From Vibrio maritimus (GTDB lineage: Bacteria; Pseudomonadota; Gammaproteobacteria; Enterobacterales; Vibrionaceae), in assembly GCF_021441885.1 (NCBI RefSeq), contig NZ_CP090438.1, forward strand, positions 1,302,001 to 1,366,000: DNA of 64,000 bases, in the 5' to 3' direction. The position numbers and the translations under genes are program-made. Positions 23,682 to 32,200 of this stretch are shown in pieces. The notes under the pieces are model-generated. The model did no database searches and had not been told where the DNA came from. It saw only the letters and a program-made list of their open reading frames with translations. The first letter of the stretch is position 1, and each line of letters begins with the position of its first letter.

Positions 23682-24361
23682 TCAACGGCAGTGTGATTAA
23701 CCGAACTCGGCGGCGTATGACGACAGCATTGGAAATAGCGAAAGTATTTAACGTTCCCATAGACTTAGCTGACCTTTTTCTTGAGGTGGGCACGGTTCAA
23801 ACCGTTCAAGTTGGCGACTTTCTTGGAGTAAGAGGGCAAGAGCCGACGCATTTTGCCTTAGTGATGGATGGGGTGTTTGGGGTAGAGCGTGTTGATCATG
23901 ATGGCGTTAATAGGCTTGTCGGGTTACTCGGGAGTGGTTCGAGTATTTTCGAGAATCCAATTATCATGGCCAATAAAGTCAATACTGTCATTCAATCTTG
24001 GTCTAAGGCGCGGGTTGTGCTTGTTCCAGCAGCAATCATTAAGTCCTTGCTAGATGAAAATTTAGAGCTGAATAAATTATTGGTGCGAACACAGGCCAAG
24101 AAGACTATGTATTTTGCACAGCTACTCTATTGGAGTCATGAGAAAGATATGGATCGCAAAGTACATTTAGCGCTCACGTTACTTGGTGATACAGTGAACA
24201 GCTCTACACTTACCCTTTCAAATGAGCAGCTATCAACGATTTTAGGTATGTCTCGCAACTCGGTGAGTCGATCATTAAAAGCGCTTACCGAAGCGGGTTC
24301 AATAGAAGTTGAGAAAGGTGCGATTACTGTGCTGGAAGAATTGCGAGATCCTGTCGAATAA
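23669..24361 (+). CDS. Crp/Fnr-family transcriptional regulator
   Basis: 230 aa. The cyclic-nucleotide-binding-like beta-barrel spans about 35-135 and the winged helix about 165-220 (LSNEQLSTILGMSRNSVSRSLKALTEAG). Arg/Glu phosphate-cassette residues for cAMP are not evident, so it may sense something else. The ATG at 23669 overlaps the PPK2 end by 13 bp; an alternative is the ATG at 23717, and neither has a strong ribosome site. Coupling to PPK2 suggests that it regulates this operon or a nucleotide-stress response. Confidence 0.82.
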   Translation: MQSIINGSVINRTRRRMTTALEIAKVFNVPIDLADLFLEVGTVQTVQVGDFLGVRGQEPTHFALVMDGVFGVERVDHDGVNRLVGLLGSGSSIFENPIIMANKVNTVIQSWSKARVVLVPAAIIKSLLDENLELNKLLVRTQAKKTMYFAQLLYWSHEKDMDRKVHLALTLLGDTVNSSTLTLSNEQLSTILGMSRNSVSRSLKALTEAGSIEVEKGAITVLEELRDPVE

Positions 24362-24377
24362 CGGGTCTCGCTTTTTT
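24343..24377 (+). terminator. Intrinsic terminator overlapping the end of the Crp-type gene
   Basis: GCGAGATCC (24343-24351) pairs with GGGTCTCGC (24363-24371) with one G-T wobble, followed by TTTTTT. It includes the last codons and stop of the gene. Confidence 0.85.
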
Positions 24378-25908
24378 ATAACTGCGATTCGACTGGCAAA
24401 AAACGCATCAAGTAGTTTGATGTGCGTTTCCACCAACTTGCCCCTGGCTCTTTGTCGAAGCGCTCCTCGCCTTTTGTCCACATCAATCCGCCATGAGCAT
24501 CTACAGTCACTCGAAATGCATTTACCGTGACCACATCCTCAAGCGCCTGGTTTAGCTCAATTGCCAGCTCTGGAGAGTGTATTGAGACGCCAATTTCAGT
24601 GTTCTCATAGAAGGAGCGCGGATCAAAGTTTGGGCTACCAATAAACACCGTATTTTGGTCAAAGATAAACAGCTTAGCGTGTAGGCTTGAGCGAGAGGCG
24701 AACCATGCGTTCAAACTGTCTTTGTCGAGTTTCTGTTTTTCCCGCCCATCAATTTCATACAGAGTCACGCCCATATCCAGCAGCTGTTTTCGATACTTTG
24801 AGTAACCTGAATGAACGATAGCAACATCGGTCGATTTCAAAGAATTGGTAATTACGGTGACTTGGATACCTCTGCGTCGCAGGTCAGCGAAAAAATTCAT
24901 CCCTTTTTTGCTGGGAACAAAGTAAGGCGTGACTATGGTCAATTGATGTTCTAGCTCATCGACCATGTGACTGACCTGTGAAGACCACATAAGATCGTAG
25001 CGATCTCGTGCAACGGTGACTTTACTCGGCGAGTCGTACTTTACCTCAGAGAATGCCCACGATAGCTGTAACTCTTCGCGATCGCGTTTGGCGTCAGCAA
25101 GCTTCTGACTCACGGCTTCTATGTAGTTTTTTGTTTCCGGTATTTTAGAGGCGCTCTTTAGGGAGCGGGTTTTCGCGATGATGTCTTTGTCTAAGGGTAC
25201 TTTTCTAATTAGGCTACTCGCAGGTTTGGCTCTTTCGTGATTCCAGAACTCGTCAAAGGATGTCGAAATTTGGTTGGTTGCCGGATTGGTTAACAGCACA
25301 TCAATATCTTCAAATACGATGTCAGGATTCGCACCAAAATATTCATCTCCAATGTTCCGTCCACCAACGATGGCTACTTGATTATCGATGATGAGTGCTT
25401 TGTTGTGCATGCGCCGTGTCGTGTGGCCAAGTCCAAAAGTGAGCTGGCCAATGAGGGTGCGGTTTCTTCGAAAGGCGTTGAAAAGACGCACTTCGATATT
25501 TGGATGCTGGTCGAGAGTGATGAGGACGTCATCGATACCAAAGCTGCCAAAATCGTCGAGTAAAATCCGAACTCGCACACCGCGCTCTGCCGCCTTTTTG
25601 GCTTCGTCTAGCAGCAGTGCTCCGCTGAAATCATTTTTGTAGATGTAATATTGAATATCGACAGAATGCTCAGCTCTGCTAATCAGTGCCGCTCTCGTGA
25701 CCAGCGCATCGACAGGATCATTTAGTAGACGAAATCCACTCTGTTCACTGGGCTGAGACCGTCTAGCCATTTTTATCACAGAGGCGATATCACTTTCAGC
25801 TTGCTTGTTGACACGAATACTACCTGACGTGTGGTGATAGTGCTGGGGCTTGGTGACACAGCCGAGTGCGGAGGCAATCACAGCAGCGAGAAAGAGATAT
25901 TTCATCAT
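24376..25908 (-). CDS. Phospholipase D-family lipoprotein, ClsC/YmdC-like cardiolipin synthase
   Basis: 510 aa with two HKD motifs: HNKALIIDNQVAIVGGRNIGDEY and HAKLFIFDQNTVFIGSPNFDPRS. The order, spacing and length fit ClsC-type cardiolipin synthases, which join phospholipid head groups at the membrane. MMKYLFLAAVIASALGC gives a lipoprotein-like signal with the Cys as acylation site. Starts at GTG 25953 and ATG 25929 are possible, but ATG 25908 gives the cleanest signal. It is convergent with the Crp-type gene. A second PLD-type synthase (clsA) is in this window at 42501. Confidence 0.87.
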   Translation of the reverse strand: MMKYLFLAAVIASALGCVTKPQHYHHTSGSIRVNKQAESDIASVIKMARRSQPSEQSGFRLLNDPVDALVTRAALISRAEHSVDIQYYIYKNDFSGALLLDEAKKAAERGVRVRILLDDFGSFGIDDVLITLDQHPNIEVRLFNAFRRNRTLIGQLTFGLGHTTRRMHNKALIIDNQVAIVGGRNIGDEYFGANPDIVFEDIDVLLTNPATNQISTSFDEFWNHERAKPASSLIRKVPLDKDIIAKTRSLKSASKIPETKNYIEAVSQKLADAKRDREELQLSWAFSEVKYDSPSKVTVARDRYDLMWSSQVSHMVDELEHQLTIVTPYFVPSKKGMNFFADLRRRGIQVTVITNSLKSTDVAIVHSGYSKYRKQLLDMGVTLYEIDGREKQKLDKDSLNAWFASRSSLHAKLFIFDQNTVFIGSPNFDPRSFYENTEIGVSIHSPELAIELNQALEDVVTVNAFRVTVDAHGGLMWTKGEERFDKEPGASWWKRTSNYLMRFLPVESQL

Positions 25909-26239
25909 AGAGACACCACTTTTGCTCATTAGAGCGTTTGGTTGACGTTTCACACTTGCCTGTGCTGTTGACTCTCCATAGCGAGCGGTTTTGAAGCGTA
26001 AAATAGTAAGCGGTCAAGCCAGTAACGCCATGCACTGAGAGTGCTCAGAGCTAATTATTAACACCTTATGGCAAGGCGAGACTTCGCATATCTGATATGC
26101 AGCTTTGAAGGCAGGATTCGATATCTTTAAAACGCCAAGCTGATAGATTTTTAGTTAACCAAGTTCGCAAGACCGAAGCTTTAGTGCTTTTTATGTGAGT
26201 AAAAGATCATTCGGTCGGCAAGTTTAAAAAGGAACTAGT
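25909..26239. other. Divergent intergenic region, about 330 bp
   Basis: Between the PLD lipoprotein and the secreted protein gene. It contains a perfect palindrome GCATATCTGATATGC (26086-26100), a possible operator, and near its end the NemR-box-like site listed separately. No ORF with a ribosome site was found. The first 45 bases could be coding if the longer PLD start is used. Confidence 0.5.
26203..26218 (-). promoter_or_regulatory. NemR-box-like site (site D) before a secreted protein gene
   Basis: Read on the minus strand it is CCGACCGAATGATCTT, which differs from site B (CCGACC-N4-GGTCTT) in one fixed base of twelve. It ends 21 bp before the ATG at 26240. The resemblance was noticed after defining the other sites, so chance is possible. 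Confidence 0.35.
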
Positions 26240-26791
26240 ATGAAAGTTAACTCTCTATTTGCGTCGTTGTTCGTGTTGCCTATTTCTACTGCCGTGTTTG
26301 CAAGTGGGGCAGGGAATGTCATTAGTAAGGTGGAAGTGATTTCTGCCCAAGAAGATTGGTGTAATGCGGTTGTGCATATCAGTCAAACCTATGAAGAGAA
26401 GGGACACCAAGCAGCAGAGATGCTGGCACGTGAGGTTATAGACAATGCTTACGGTTATGAGATGGGCTCAGTGCTGTTTAAGCCTACACTCACCGTTAAT
26501 CCACAGACGTTTAGATTGGATAGCGAAGGTGCGTTATCTTACTTTGTCGGAGGCAATGACACGTATCCTCAGGACTCAGGCTTTGCGCTAAAAAACTGGA
26601 CGGAATGTCGCATTGATAACGCAGGTATTTTGGTTGCTGGTAACAGTGTGAATACCATGGGTAAAGTTCACTTCACCAATGCCGCGGGCGAAGTCACCTC
26701 GGTGGATAAAACTTGGACGTTCGTGAGAGATGATAAGGGACAGTTGAGAATTACGCTTCATCATTCGTCTCTAGAGTATGTCGCTAACTAA
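26240..26791 (+). CDS. Secreted NTF2/SnoaL-like protein, unknown function
   Basis: 183 aa with a signal peptide (1-21, ending VFA-SGAG). The mature part has EDWCNAVVHISQTYEEKGHQAAEMLAREVIDNAYGYEMG...VLFKPTLT, then beta-strands ending VDKTWTFVRDDKGQLRITLHHSSLEY. This is the helix-then-sheet pattern of NTF2-like (SnoaL/DUF4440) folds, placed in the periplasm or outside. AAAAAGGAACTAGT precedes the ATG. The two cysteines could form a disulfide. It stands alone before a bidirectional terminator; function not predicted. Confidence 0.7.
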   Translation: MKVNSLFASLFVLPISTAVFASGAGNVISKVEVISAQEDWCNAVVHISQTYEEKGHQAAEMLAREVIDNAYGYEMGSVLFKPTLTVNPQTFRLDSEGALSYFVGGNDTYPQDSGFALKNWTECRIDNAGILVAGNSVNTMGKVHFTNAAGEVTSVDKTWTFVRDDKGQLRITLHHSSLEYVAN

Positions 26792-26810
26792 TTCTGCTAA
26801 ATACAGATAG

Positions 26811-26838
26811 AAAAAACGGCTCATAAGAGCCGTTTTTA
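26811..26838. terminator. Bidirectional intrinsic terminator
   Basis: ACGGCTC (26816-26822) pairs with GAGCCGT (26827-26833) around ATAA, with A-run and T-run flanks. It serves the secreted protein gene and the convergent nrdAB-yfaE operon. Confidence 0.92.
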
Positions 26839-26869
26839 CTTGGAGAAAGAGCCCTCTATTAATAAAGCG

Positions 26870-27145
26870 CTATGCTCGCTTCTTCAACTGATGCGCAATA
26901 TTATCGAGCTCAATATCGGTTTTCGCTCGACAAATACACGGCAAAATCTCATTTGCTTGTGTGTAGGCCATCGCAAACCCTACGTACTCCACTTCGCCTG
27001 AAACCAGAGTGCAGCGACAGGCACCGCAGTGACCATCTCGGCAGTTATATTCTGGCTCTAACCCAGCTTGCTCCATTGTCTCTAAGACGGTGTTGGAAGG
27101 GTTAGACTCGATCGTGGTGATAGAGTTTATCTTGATGGTTGGCAT
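26870..27145 (-). CDS. yfaE: Ferredoxin YfaE, diferric-tyrosyl radical cofactor maintenance
   Basis: 91 aa plant-type [2Fe-2S] ferredoxin. NCRDGHCGACRCTLVSGEV carries the first three cluster Cys, and LPCICRA the fourth. In E. coli YfaE reduces the NrdB di-iron site to regenerate the radical cofactor. Its ATG overlaps the nrdB stop by one base (TAATG), so it is translationally coupled. It is the last gene of the operon. Confidence 0.95.
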   Translation of the reverse strand: MPTIKINSITTIESNPSNTVLETMEQAGLEPEYNCRDGHCGACRCTLVSGEVEYVGFAMAYTQANEILPCICRAKTDIELDNIAHQLKKRA

Positions 27146-28278
27146 TAAAGTTCGAAGCCCTCAAAGTCGTCTGCGCTTACTTCGTTGTCAATCTGACCCA
27201 CAAGGTAAGAACTGATTTCTGCTTCTTGCGGCGCAACCTGAACGTTGTCTGAAGACAGCCAAGCGTTGATCCAAGGAATTGGGTTCGATGTTGCTTCTGG
27301 GTAAGCTGCATCAAGACCAACCGCCTGCATGCGAACGTTAGTGATGTACTCAACGTATTGGCACAGGATGTCTTTGTTTAGACCAATCATCGAGCCGTCT
27401 TTGAATAGGTATTCTGCCCACTCTTTTTCTTGCTCTGCCGCTTCTTTAAACAGGTCGAAACACTCTTGCTTGCACTCTTCAGCAACTTGCATGAATGAGA
27501 AGTCGTCTTGACCGTTACGAAGTAGGTTAATCATGTGCTGAGTACCGGTTAGGTGCAGCGCTTCATCACGAGCAATAAGCTTGATGATTTTCGCGTTACC
27601 TTCCATCAGCTCACGCTCTGCGAATGCGAATGAACAAGCGAAACTCACGTAGAAACGAATCGCTTCTAGTGCGTTTACTGACATCAGACATAGGTACAGC
27701 TTCTTCTTCAGGTCGTACAAGTTAACTTTAACTTCTTCGCCTTTGATGTTGTGCGTACCTTCGCCGAAGCGGTGGTAGTCGTTGGTCGCTTGAATCAGGT
27801 CATCGTAGTAGTGTGCGATGTCTTTCGCACGCTTAAGGATGTGCTCGTTTTCAACGATATCGTCAAAAACCACACCCGGATCGTTCACGATGTTACGGAT
27901 GATGTGCGTGTATGAACGAGAGTGGATAGTCTCAGAGAATGACCATGTCTCGATCCACGTTTCTAGCTCAGGCAGAGACACAAGCGGTAGCAGAGCGACG
28001 TTCGGGCTACGACCTTGAATCGAATCTAGAAGCGTTTGGTACTTCAGGTTACTGATGAAGATGTGCTTTTCATGCTCTGGAAGCTTGTTGTAGTCGATGC
28101 GGTCGCTCGACACGTCCACCTCTTCTGGACGCCAGAAGAACGAAAGCTGCTTTTCGATCAGCTTTTCAAAAATCTCAAATTTTTGTTGGTCGTAACGCGC
28201 AACGTTGACTGGTTGACCCAGGAACATTGGTTCTTTAAGCGCGTTATTCTTAGTTTGGGTAAAAGTACTGTAAGCCAT
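27145..28278 (-). CDS. nrdB: Class Ia ribonucleotide reductase beta subunit
   Basis: 377 aa, the usual length. MAYSTFTQTKNN begins at ATG 28278; an in-frame extension to 28311 is rejected because the family starts here. Di-iron ligands are visible in WSFSETIHSRSYTHIIRN, which includes the radical Tyr, and in IARDEALHLTGTQH. NrdB supplies the tyrosyl radical to NrdA for reducing ribonucleoside diphosphates to deoxy forms under aerobic growth. It lies 89 bp after nrdA, with a hairpin between, and is coupled to yfaE. Confidence 0.97.
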   Translation of the reverse strand: MAYSTFTQTKNNALKEPMFLGQPVNVARYDQQKFEIFEKLIEKQLSFFWRPEEVDVSSDRIDYNKLPEHEKHIFISNLKYQTLLDSIQGRSPNVALLPLVSLPELETWIETWSFSETIHSRSYTHIIRNIVNDPGVVFDDIVENEHILKRAKDIAHYYDDLIQATNDYHRFGEGTHNIKGEEVKVNLYDLKKKLYLCLMSVNALEAIRFYVSFACSFAFAERELMEGNAKIIKLIARDEALHLTGTQHMINLLRNGQDDFSFMQVAEECKQECFDLFKEAAEQEKEWAEYLFKDGSMIGLNKDILCQYVEYITNVRMQAVGLDAAYPEATSNPIPWINAWLSSDNVQVAPQEAEISSYLVGQIDNEVSADDFEGFEL

Positions 28279-28298
28279 GATGCTGCAATCCTTTTTAA

Positions 28299-28321
28299 GC
28301 CCTTCCTTCACAAGGAAGGGC
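28299..28321. other. Intercistronic hairpin between nrdA and nrdB
   Basis: Perfect 10-bp stem GCCCTTCCTT (28299-28308) / AAGGAAGGGC (28312-28321) with a 3-base loop. No T-run on the minus strand, so it more likely tunes mRNA stability or partial read-through than ends transcription. Confidence 0.7.
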
Positions 28322-28367
28322 AGAGAAATCTAATCTTAAATGCTGTAGAGGTTGTGTGCTGAGCACA

Positions 28368-30656
28368 TTAGATCTTACAGCCACCGCCTGCACAATCGTC
28401 GTCTTGCTCAACAACTGCTGCTTTATCGTTCTGGTCGTCTTTCGCGCCGTCACGAGTATTATGGTAGTAAAGTGTTTTCACACCAAACTTATACGCAGTT
28501 AGCAGGTCTTGAAGCAGTTTCTTCATTGGCACTTTGCCACTATCGTAGACGCTAGGGTCGTAGTTAGTATTCGCAGAGATAGCTTGGTCAACAAACTTCT
28601 GCATGATACCAACAAGGTGCAAGTAGCCATCGTTATTGCCGATGTTCCACAGTAGCTCGTAGTTCTCTTTTAGGTTGGCAAAGTCTGGCACAACCTGCTT
28701 CAGGATACCGTCTTTCGACGCTTTCACTGATACGTAACCACGTGGTGGCTCAATGCCGTTGGTTGCGTTAGAGATCTGTGAAGAAGTCTCTGAAGGCATA
28801 AGCGCAGTCAGTGTTGAGTTACGTAGACCGAATTCCATGATTTCTGCACGTAGCTCATCCCAGTCGTAGTGAAGTGCTTCATCACAAACGAGATCGATGT
28901 CTTTCTTGTACGTGTCGATTGGCATCAAGCCTTTCGCGTAGTTTGTCTCGTGGAACGATGGGCAGCGACCTTGCTCTTTTGCAAGCTCTACAGATGCTTT
29001 CAGTAGGTAGTACTGAATCGCTTCGAACGTGCGGTGAGTCAGGTTGTTTGCAGAACCATCTGAGTACTTAACACCGTTTTTCGCTAGGTAGTAAGCGTAG
29101 TTAATCACGCCAACACCCAGAGTACGGCGGTTCATAGTTGAACGGTATGCCGCTGGTAGTGGGTAGTCTTGGTAATCAAGCAGTGCATCAAGTGCACGAA
29201 CCACTAGGTCAGACAGTTCTTTAAGGTCATCAAGTTCGTTAATTGCACCCAGGTTGAATGCAGACAGCGTACATAGCGCAATCTCACCAGATTCGTCTTC
29301 AACGTTCGCTAGTGGCTTAGTTGGAAGCGCGATTTCTAGACATAGGTTAGATTGACGAACCGGTGCAACTTTCGAGTCAAACGGGCTGTGAGTGTTACAG
29401 TGGTCGACGTTCTGGATGTAGATACGACCTGTAGACGCACGCTCTTGCATCAGTAGTGAGAATAGCTCAACTGCTTTGACAGTCTCTTTCTTGATTGACG
29501 GATCGTTCTCGTACTTAACGTATAGACGCTCGAACTCGTCTTGGTCTTCGAAGAATGCATCGTAAAGACCAGGAACATCCGATGGTGAGAACAGCGTAAT
29601 GTTGCCGCCTTGAACAAGACGTGCGTACATCAGTTTGTTTAGCTGAACACCATAGTCCATATGACGTACACGGTTCTCTTCAACACCACGGTTGTTCTTA
29701 AGAACCATCAGTGACTGAACTTCGCCGTGCCACATAGGGTAGAACACAGTCGCCGCACCGCCACGTACACCACCTTGAGAACAGCATTTAACCGCTGTTT
29801 GGAAGTATTTGTAGAATGGGATACAACCAGTGTGGAACGCTTCGCCGCCACGGATCTCAGAACCCAAGGCACGAATACGACCAGCATTGATACCGATACC
29901 TGCACGTTGTGAAACGTAGCGTACGATTGAGCTTGCTGTCGCGTTAATAGAATCTAGGCTGTCACCACACTCAATCAGAACACAAGAGCTGAACTGACGA
30001 GTAGGCGTACGTACACCAGACATGATTGGTGTCGGTAGTGAAATCTTGAATGTCGATGTCGCATCGTAGAAACGCTTGATGTAGTCAAGACGCGTCTCTT
30101 TTGGATACTTGGCAAATAGACAAGCAGCAACAAGAATGTATAGGAACTGTGCACTTTCGTAGATTTGACCGCTTACACGGTTCTGTACGAAGTACTTACC
30201 TTCCAGCTGTTTAACCGCAGCGTAAGAGAAGTCGTGGTCGCGAGTGTGGTCGATGTAATCGTCCAGCTCGTCTAGCTCAGCTTTTGTGTAGTCTTCAAGC
30301 AGGTGCGCGTCATACTTACCCATTTCAACCATTTTAGAGACATGGTCGAACAGCGCTGGTGGCTCATACTGACCGTACGCTTTTTTGCGTAGGTGGAAGA
30401 TAGCCAAGCGAGCTGCTAGGTATTGGTAGTCTGGTGCGTCTTCAGAGATAAGGTCTGCTGCAGACTTGATGATAGTTTCATGGATGTCTGACGTTGTAAT
30501 GCCATCATAAAACTGGATGTGAGCCTTAAGTTCCACCTGCGACACAGAAACGTTGTCTAGGCCTTCAGCAGCCCATGCGATAACGCGGTGGATTTTTTCG
30601 AGATCGATACTTTCTTTGCGGCCATTACGTTTAGTAACGGAAAGTTGCTGGTTCAT
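28368..30656 (-). CDS. nrdA: Class Ia ribonucleotide reductase alpha subunit
   Basis: 762 aa. The N-terminal ATP-cone (about 5-95) begins VTKRNGRKESIDLEKIHRVI and gives dATP activity control. Catalytic cysteines appear in SSCVLIECGD, NLCLEIALP (with the Glu) and ALCTLSAFNLGA, and the C-terminal redox pair in CAGGGC. It reduces NDPs with the radical from NrdB. The start at 30656 fits the family. The upstream region contains NrdR and DnaA boxes. Length and motifs leave no doubt about identity. Confidence 0.98.
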   Translation of the reverse strand: MNQQLSVTKRNGRKESIDLEKIHRVIAWAAEGLDNVSVSQVELKAHIQFYDGITTSDIHETIIKSAADLISEDAPDYQYLAARLAIFHLRKKAYGQYEPPALFDHVSKMVEMGKYDAHLLEDYTKAELDELDDYIDHTRDHDFSYAAVKQLEGKYFVQNRVSGQIYESAQFLYILVAACLFAKYPKETRLDYIKRFYDATSTFKISLPTPIMSGVRTPTRQFSSCVLIECGDSLDSINATASSIVRYVSQRAGIGINAGRIRALGSEIRGGEAFHTGCIPFYKYFQTAVKCCSQGGVRGGAATVFYPMWHGEVQSLMVLKNNRGVEENRVRHMDYGVQLNKLMYARLVQGGNITLFSPSDVPGLYDAFFEDQDEFERLYVKYENDPSIKKETVKAVELFSLLMQERASTGRIYIQNVDHCNTHSPFDSKVAPVRQSNLCLEIALPTKPLANVEDESGEIALCTLSAFNLGAINELDDLKELSDLVVRALDALLDYQDYPLPAAYRSTMNRRTLGVGVINYAYYLAKNGVKYSDGSANNLTHRTFEAIQYYLLKASVELAKEQGRCPSFHETNYAKGLMPIDTYKKDIDLVCDEALHYDWDELRAEIMEFGLRNSTLTALMPSETSSQISNATNGIEPPRGYVSVKASKDGILKQVVPDFANLKENYELLWNIGNNDGYLHLVGIMQKFVDQAISANTNYDPSVYDSGKVPMKKLLQDLLTAYKFGVKTLYYHNTRDGAKDDQNDKAAVVEQDDDCAGGGCKI

Positions 30657-30764
30657 TCTGAGGTGTTCCCTAACAAAACAATATGAAACCTCGCTTTTAT
30701 GAAATTTTGTTGAGTCTTAGCGAAGGCTTCGTGATCAATGTCACCCTATAAAAATTGGCTTCCA

Positions 30765-30811
30765 ACACAAGATATAGGGGTCATTTGGTTTACGGGTTAC
30801 AAGATAGTGCT
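30765..30811 (-). promoter_or_regulatory. Two NrdR boxes upstream of nrdA
   Basis: ACACAAGATATAGGGG (30765-30780) and GTTACAAGATAGTGCT (30796-30811) share ACAAGATA and are offset by 32 bp, three helical turns. This is the typical NrdR arrangement that represses ribonucleotide reductase genes. Confidence 0.75.
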
Positions 30812-30849
30812 ATAGAACGAGATTTTCAAGTTCGGCGATTTGAGGAAAC

Positions 30850-30858
30850 TGTGGATAA
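30850..30858 (-). promoter_or_regulatory. DnaA box upstream of nrdA
   Basis: TGTGGATAA is the exact complement of TTATCCACA, the consensus DnaA box. A weaker copy (AGTGGATAC, 7 of 9) lies at 30883-30891. DnaA control of nrdAB is known in E. coli, so the position is meaningful. Confidence 0.75.
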
Positions 30859-31163
30859 CTAGGGGAAAGAAAAAAATCAGTTAGTGGATACTTACCATTG
30901 AAGTTAGACCCGACTTAGTTGTGAAAATTACGTGCTAGCAGATCGGTTTTCTTTTAAACAAAGCGAAAAAAAATTCCTTGATCTTTGGCAAGTTTTGGCA
31001 GTTATTGATGAGGTGATTAAAAGTGCGATATCAGCACACAAAACCGACGAAAGTGTCTTGTTTTTGTAAACAAATTGTGTGTGACAGTTAACGTGAGTTG
31101 TAGCACCAATTTGGCGTGTTTGCGTGGCGAACCAGATTGGTGCTTTCACTATATCTTGTGTTT

Positions 31164-31874
31164 CTACAGCGCTTTTTCTGTAAACACGATGTAGTTAACA
31201 TCTACGCGCTTGCCAAGCTTGTAGGTGTCGGTCAGTGGATTGTAGGAAAGGCCAGTAATGCCTCTCTCAATCAAATCCGTTGCATCAATCATCTTAATGA
31301 GCTCAGATGGCTTGATAAACTTATCGTGAGTGTGTGTCCCTTCAGGCACAATCTTAAGCAGTTTTTCTGCACCAACAATCGCGAACAGGTAGGACTGCAG
31401 ATTGCGGTTTAGGGTAGAGAAGAAGACTTGGCCACCCGGTTTAACGAGTTTGGCACAAGATGCGATGACCGATGCCGGGTCCGGAACGTGTTCTAGCATC
31501 TCCATACAGGTCACGACATCGTATTTACCTGCATTGTCTGCCGCGTGCTCTTCGACCGTGCTTTGAACGTAATCGAGTTTGGTGCCAGTCTCTAGTGCAT
31601 GTAGGCGTGCCACTTCCAATGGTTCTTTACCCATATCGAGACCCGTCACGTTAGCGCCTTGTTTCGCCATGCTCTCAGCTAAAATGCCGCCGCCACAGCC
31701 AACATCAAGAACCGTTTTGCCAAACAGACCGTTGGCATTATCCAGCACATAGTTAAGACGAAGTGGGTTGATTTGGTGAAGGGGTTTGAACTCGCCCTCG
31801 AGATCCCACCAACGACTTGCCATCTCTTCAAATTTTTTGATTTCGTCTAAATCGACGTTCCGTTGCTTATCCAT
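31164..31874 (-). CDS. ubiG: Ubiquinone biosynthesis O-methyltransferase
   Basis: 236 aa. The SAM-binding motif VLDVGCGGG is at 55-63, and the family signature KFEEMASRWWDLEGEFKPLHQINPLRL at 14-40. UbiG performs both O-methylations of ubiquinone synthesis at the membrane surface. ATG 31874 (MDKQRNVDLDEI) matches the family start; an in-frame TTG at 31934 is rejected. The ubiG-gyrA divergent order is conserved in gammaproteobacteria. Confidence 0.96.
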   Translation of the reverse strand: MDKQRNVDLDEIKKFEEMASRWWDLEGEFKPLHQINPLRLNYVLDNANGLFGKTVLDVGCGGGILAESMAKQGANVTGLDMGKEPLEVARLHALETGTKLDYVQSTVEEHAADNAGKYDVVTCMEMLEHVPDPASVIASCAKLVKPGGQVFFSTLNRNLQSYLFAIVGAEKLLKIVPEGTHTHDKFIKPSELIKMIDATDLIERGITGLSYNPLTDTYKLGKRVDVNYIVFTEKAL

Positions 31875-32200
31875 ATTTGCCAATTCTTTGTTCCGACTCG
31901 TCTTCGTTCGACATTGGGCAGGAGTATACCGCAATTTAGAACGCGAAAACGCCTTCAGTGATCATTAATGGTGCATTTGTAACTTTTATCCTAGTTTCGT
32001 TCAATTGGTTGGGTGTTTTTTCGCCGCTTTTCAGAGTCATAGATTCAAAATGTGCAAATTGTGGACGTTTGAATCACAACCAAGGTCACAACCTGATAAA
32101 AGGGCAGGGAAAGTGATGCCGAACCCACTATTCTTGTGTTATATTTTGTCACCTTATACGTATCGAATATACGATCAAACTATAGAGGGATATTGGCTCT
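31875..32200. other. Divergent promoter region ubiG/gyrA, about 326 bp
   Basis: Contains a short inverted repeat CGTATCGAATATACG (32159-32173) close to the gyrA start. The promoter elements could not be fixed by eye. No ORF with a ribosome site was found. Confidence 0.5.

Larger units (their letters stand above)
30657..31163. other. Intergenic region nrdA-ubiG, about 507 bp
   Basis: Besides the NrdR and DnaA boxes it is AT-rich and holds no supported ORF. A 13-bp inverted repeat, AGCACCAATTTGG (31102-31114) with CCAGATTGGTGCT (31132-31144), one mismatch, lies just after the ubiG stop. It could end ubiG transcription, although no T-run follows on that strand. Confidence 0.6.

Noticed and set aside
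26086..26100. GCATATCTGATATGC palindrome as a firm operator
   Set aside because: Perfect symmetry, but no matching regulator family or second copy was recognised, so it is only mentioned in the intergenic entry.
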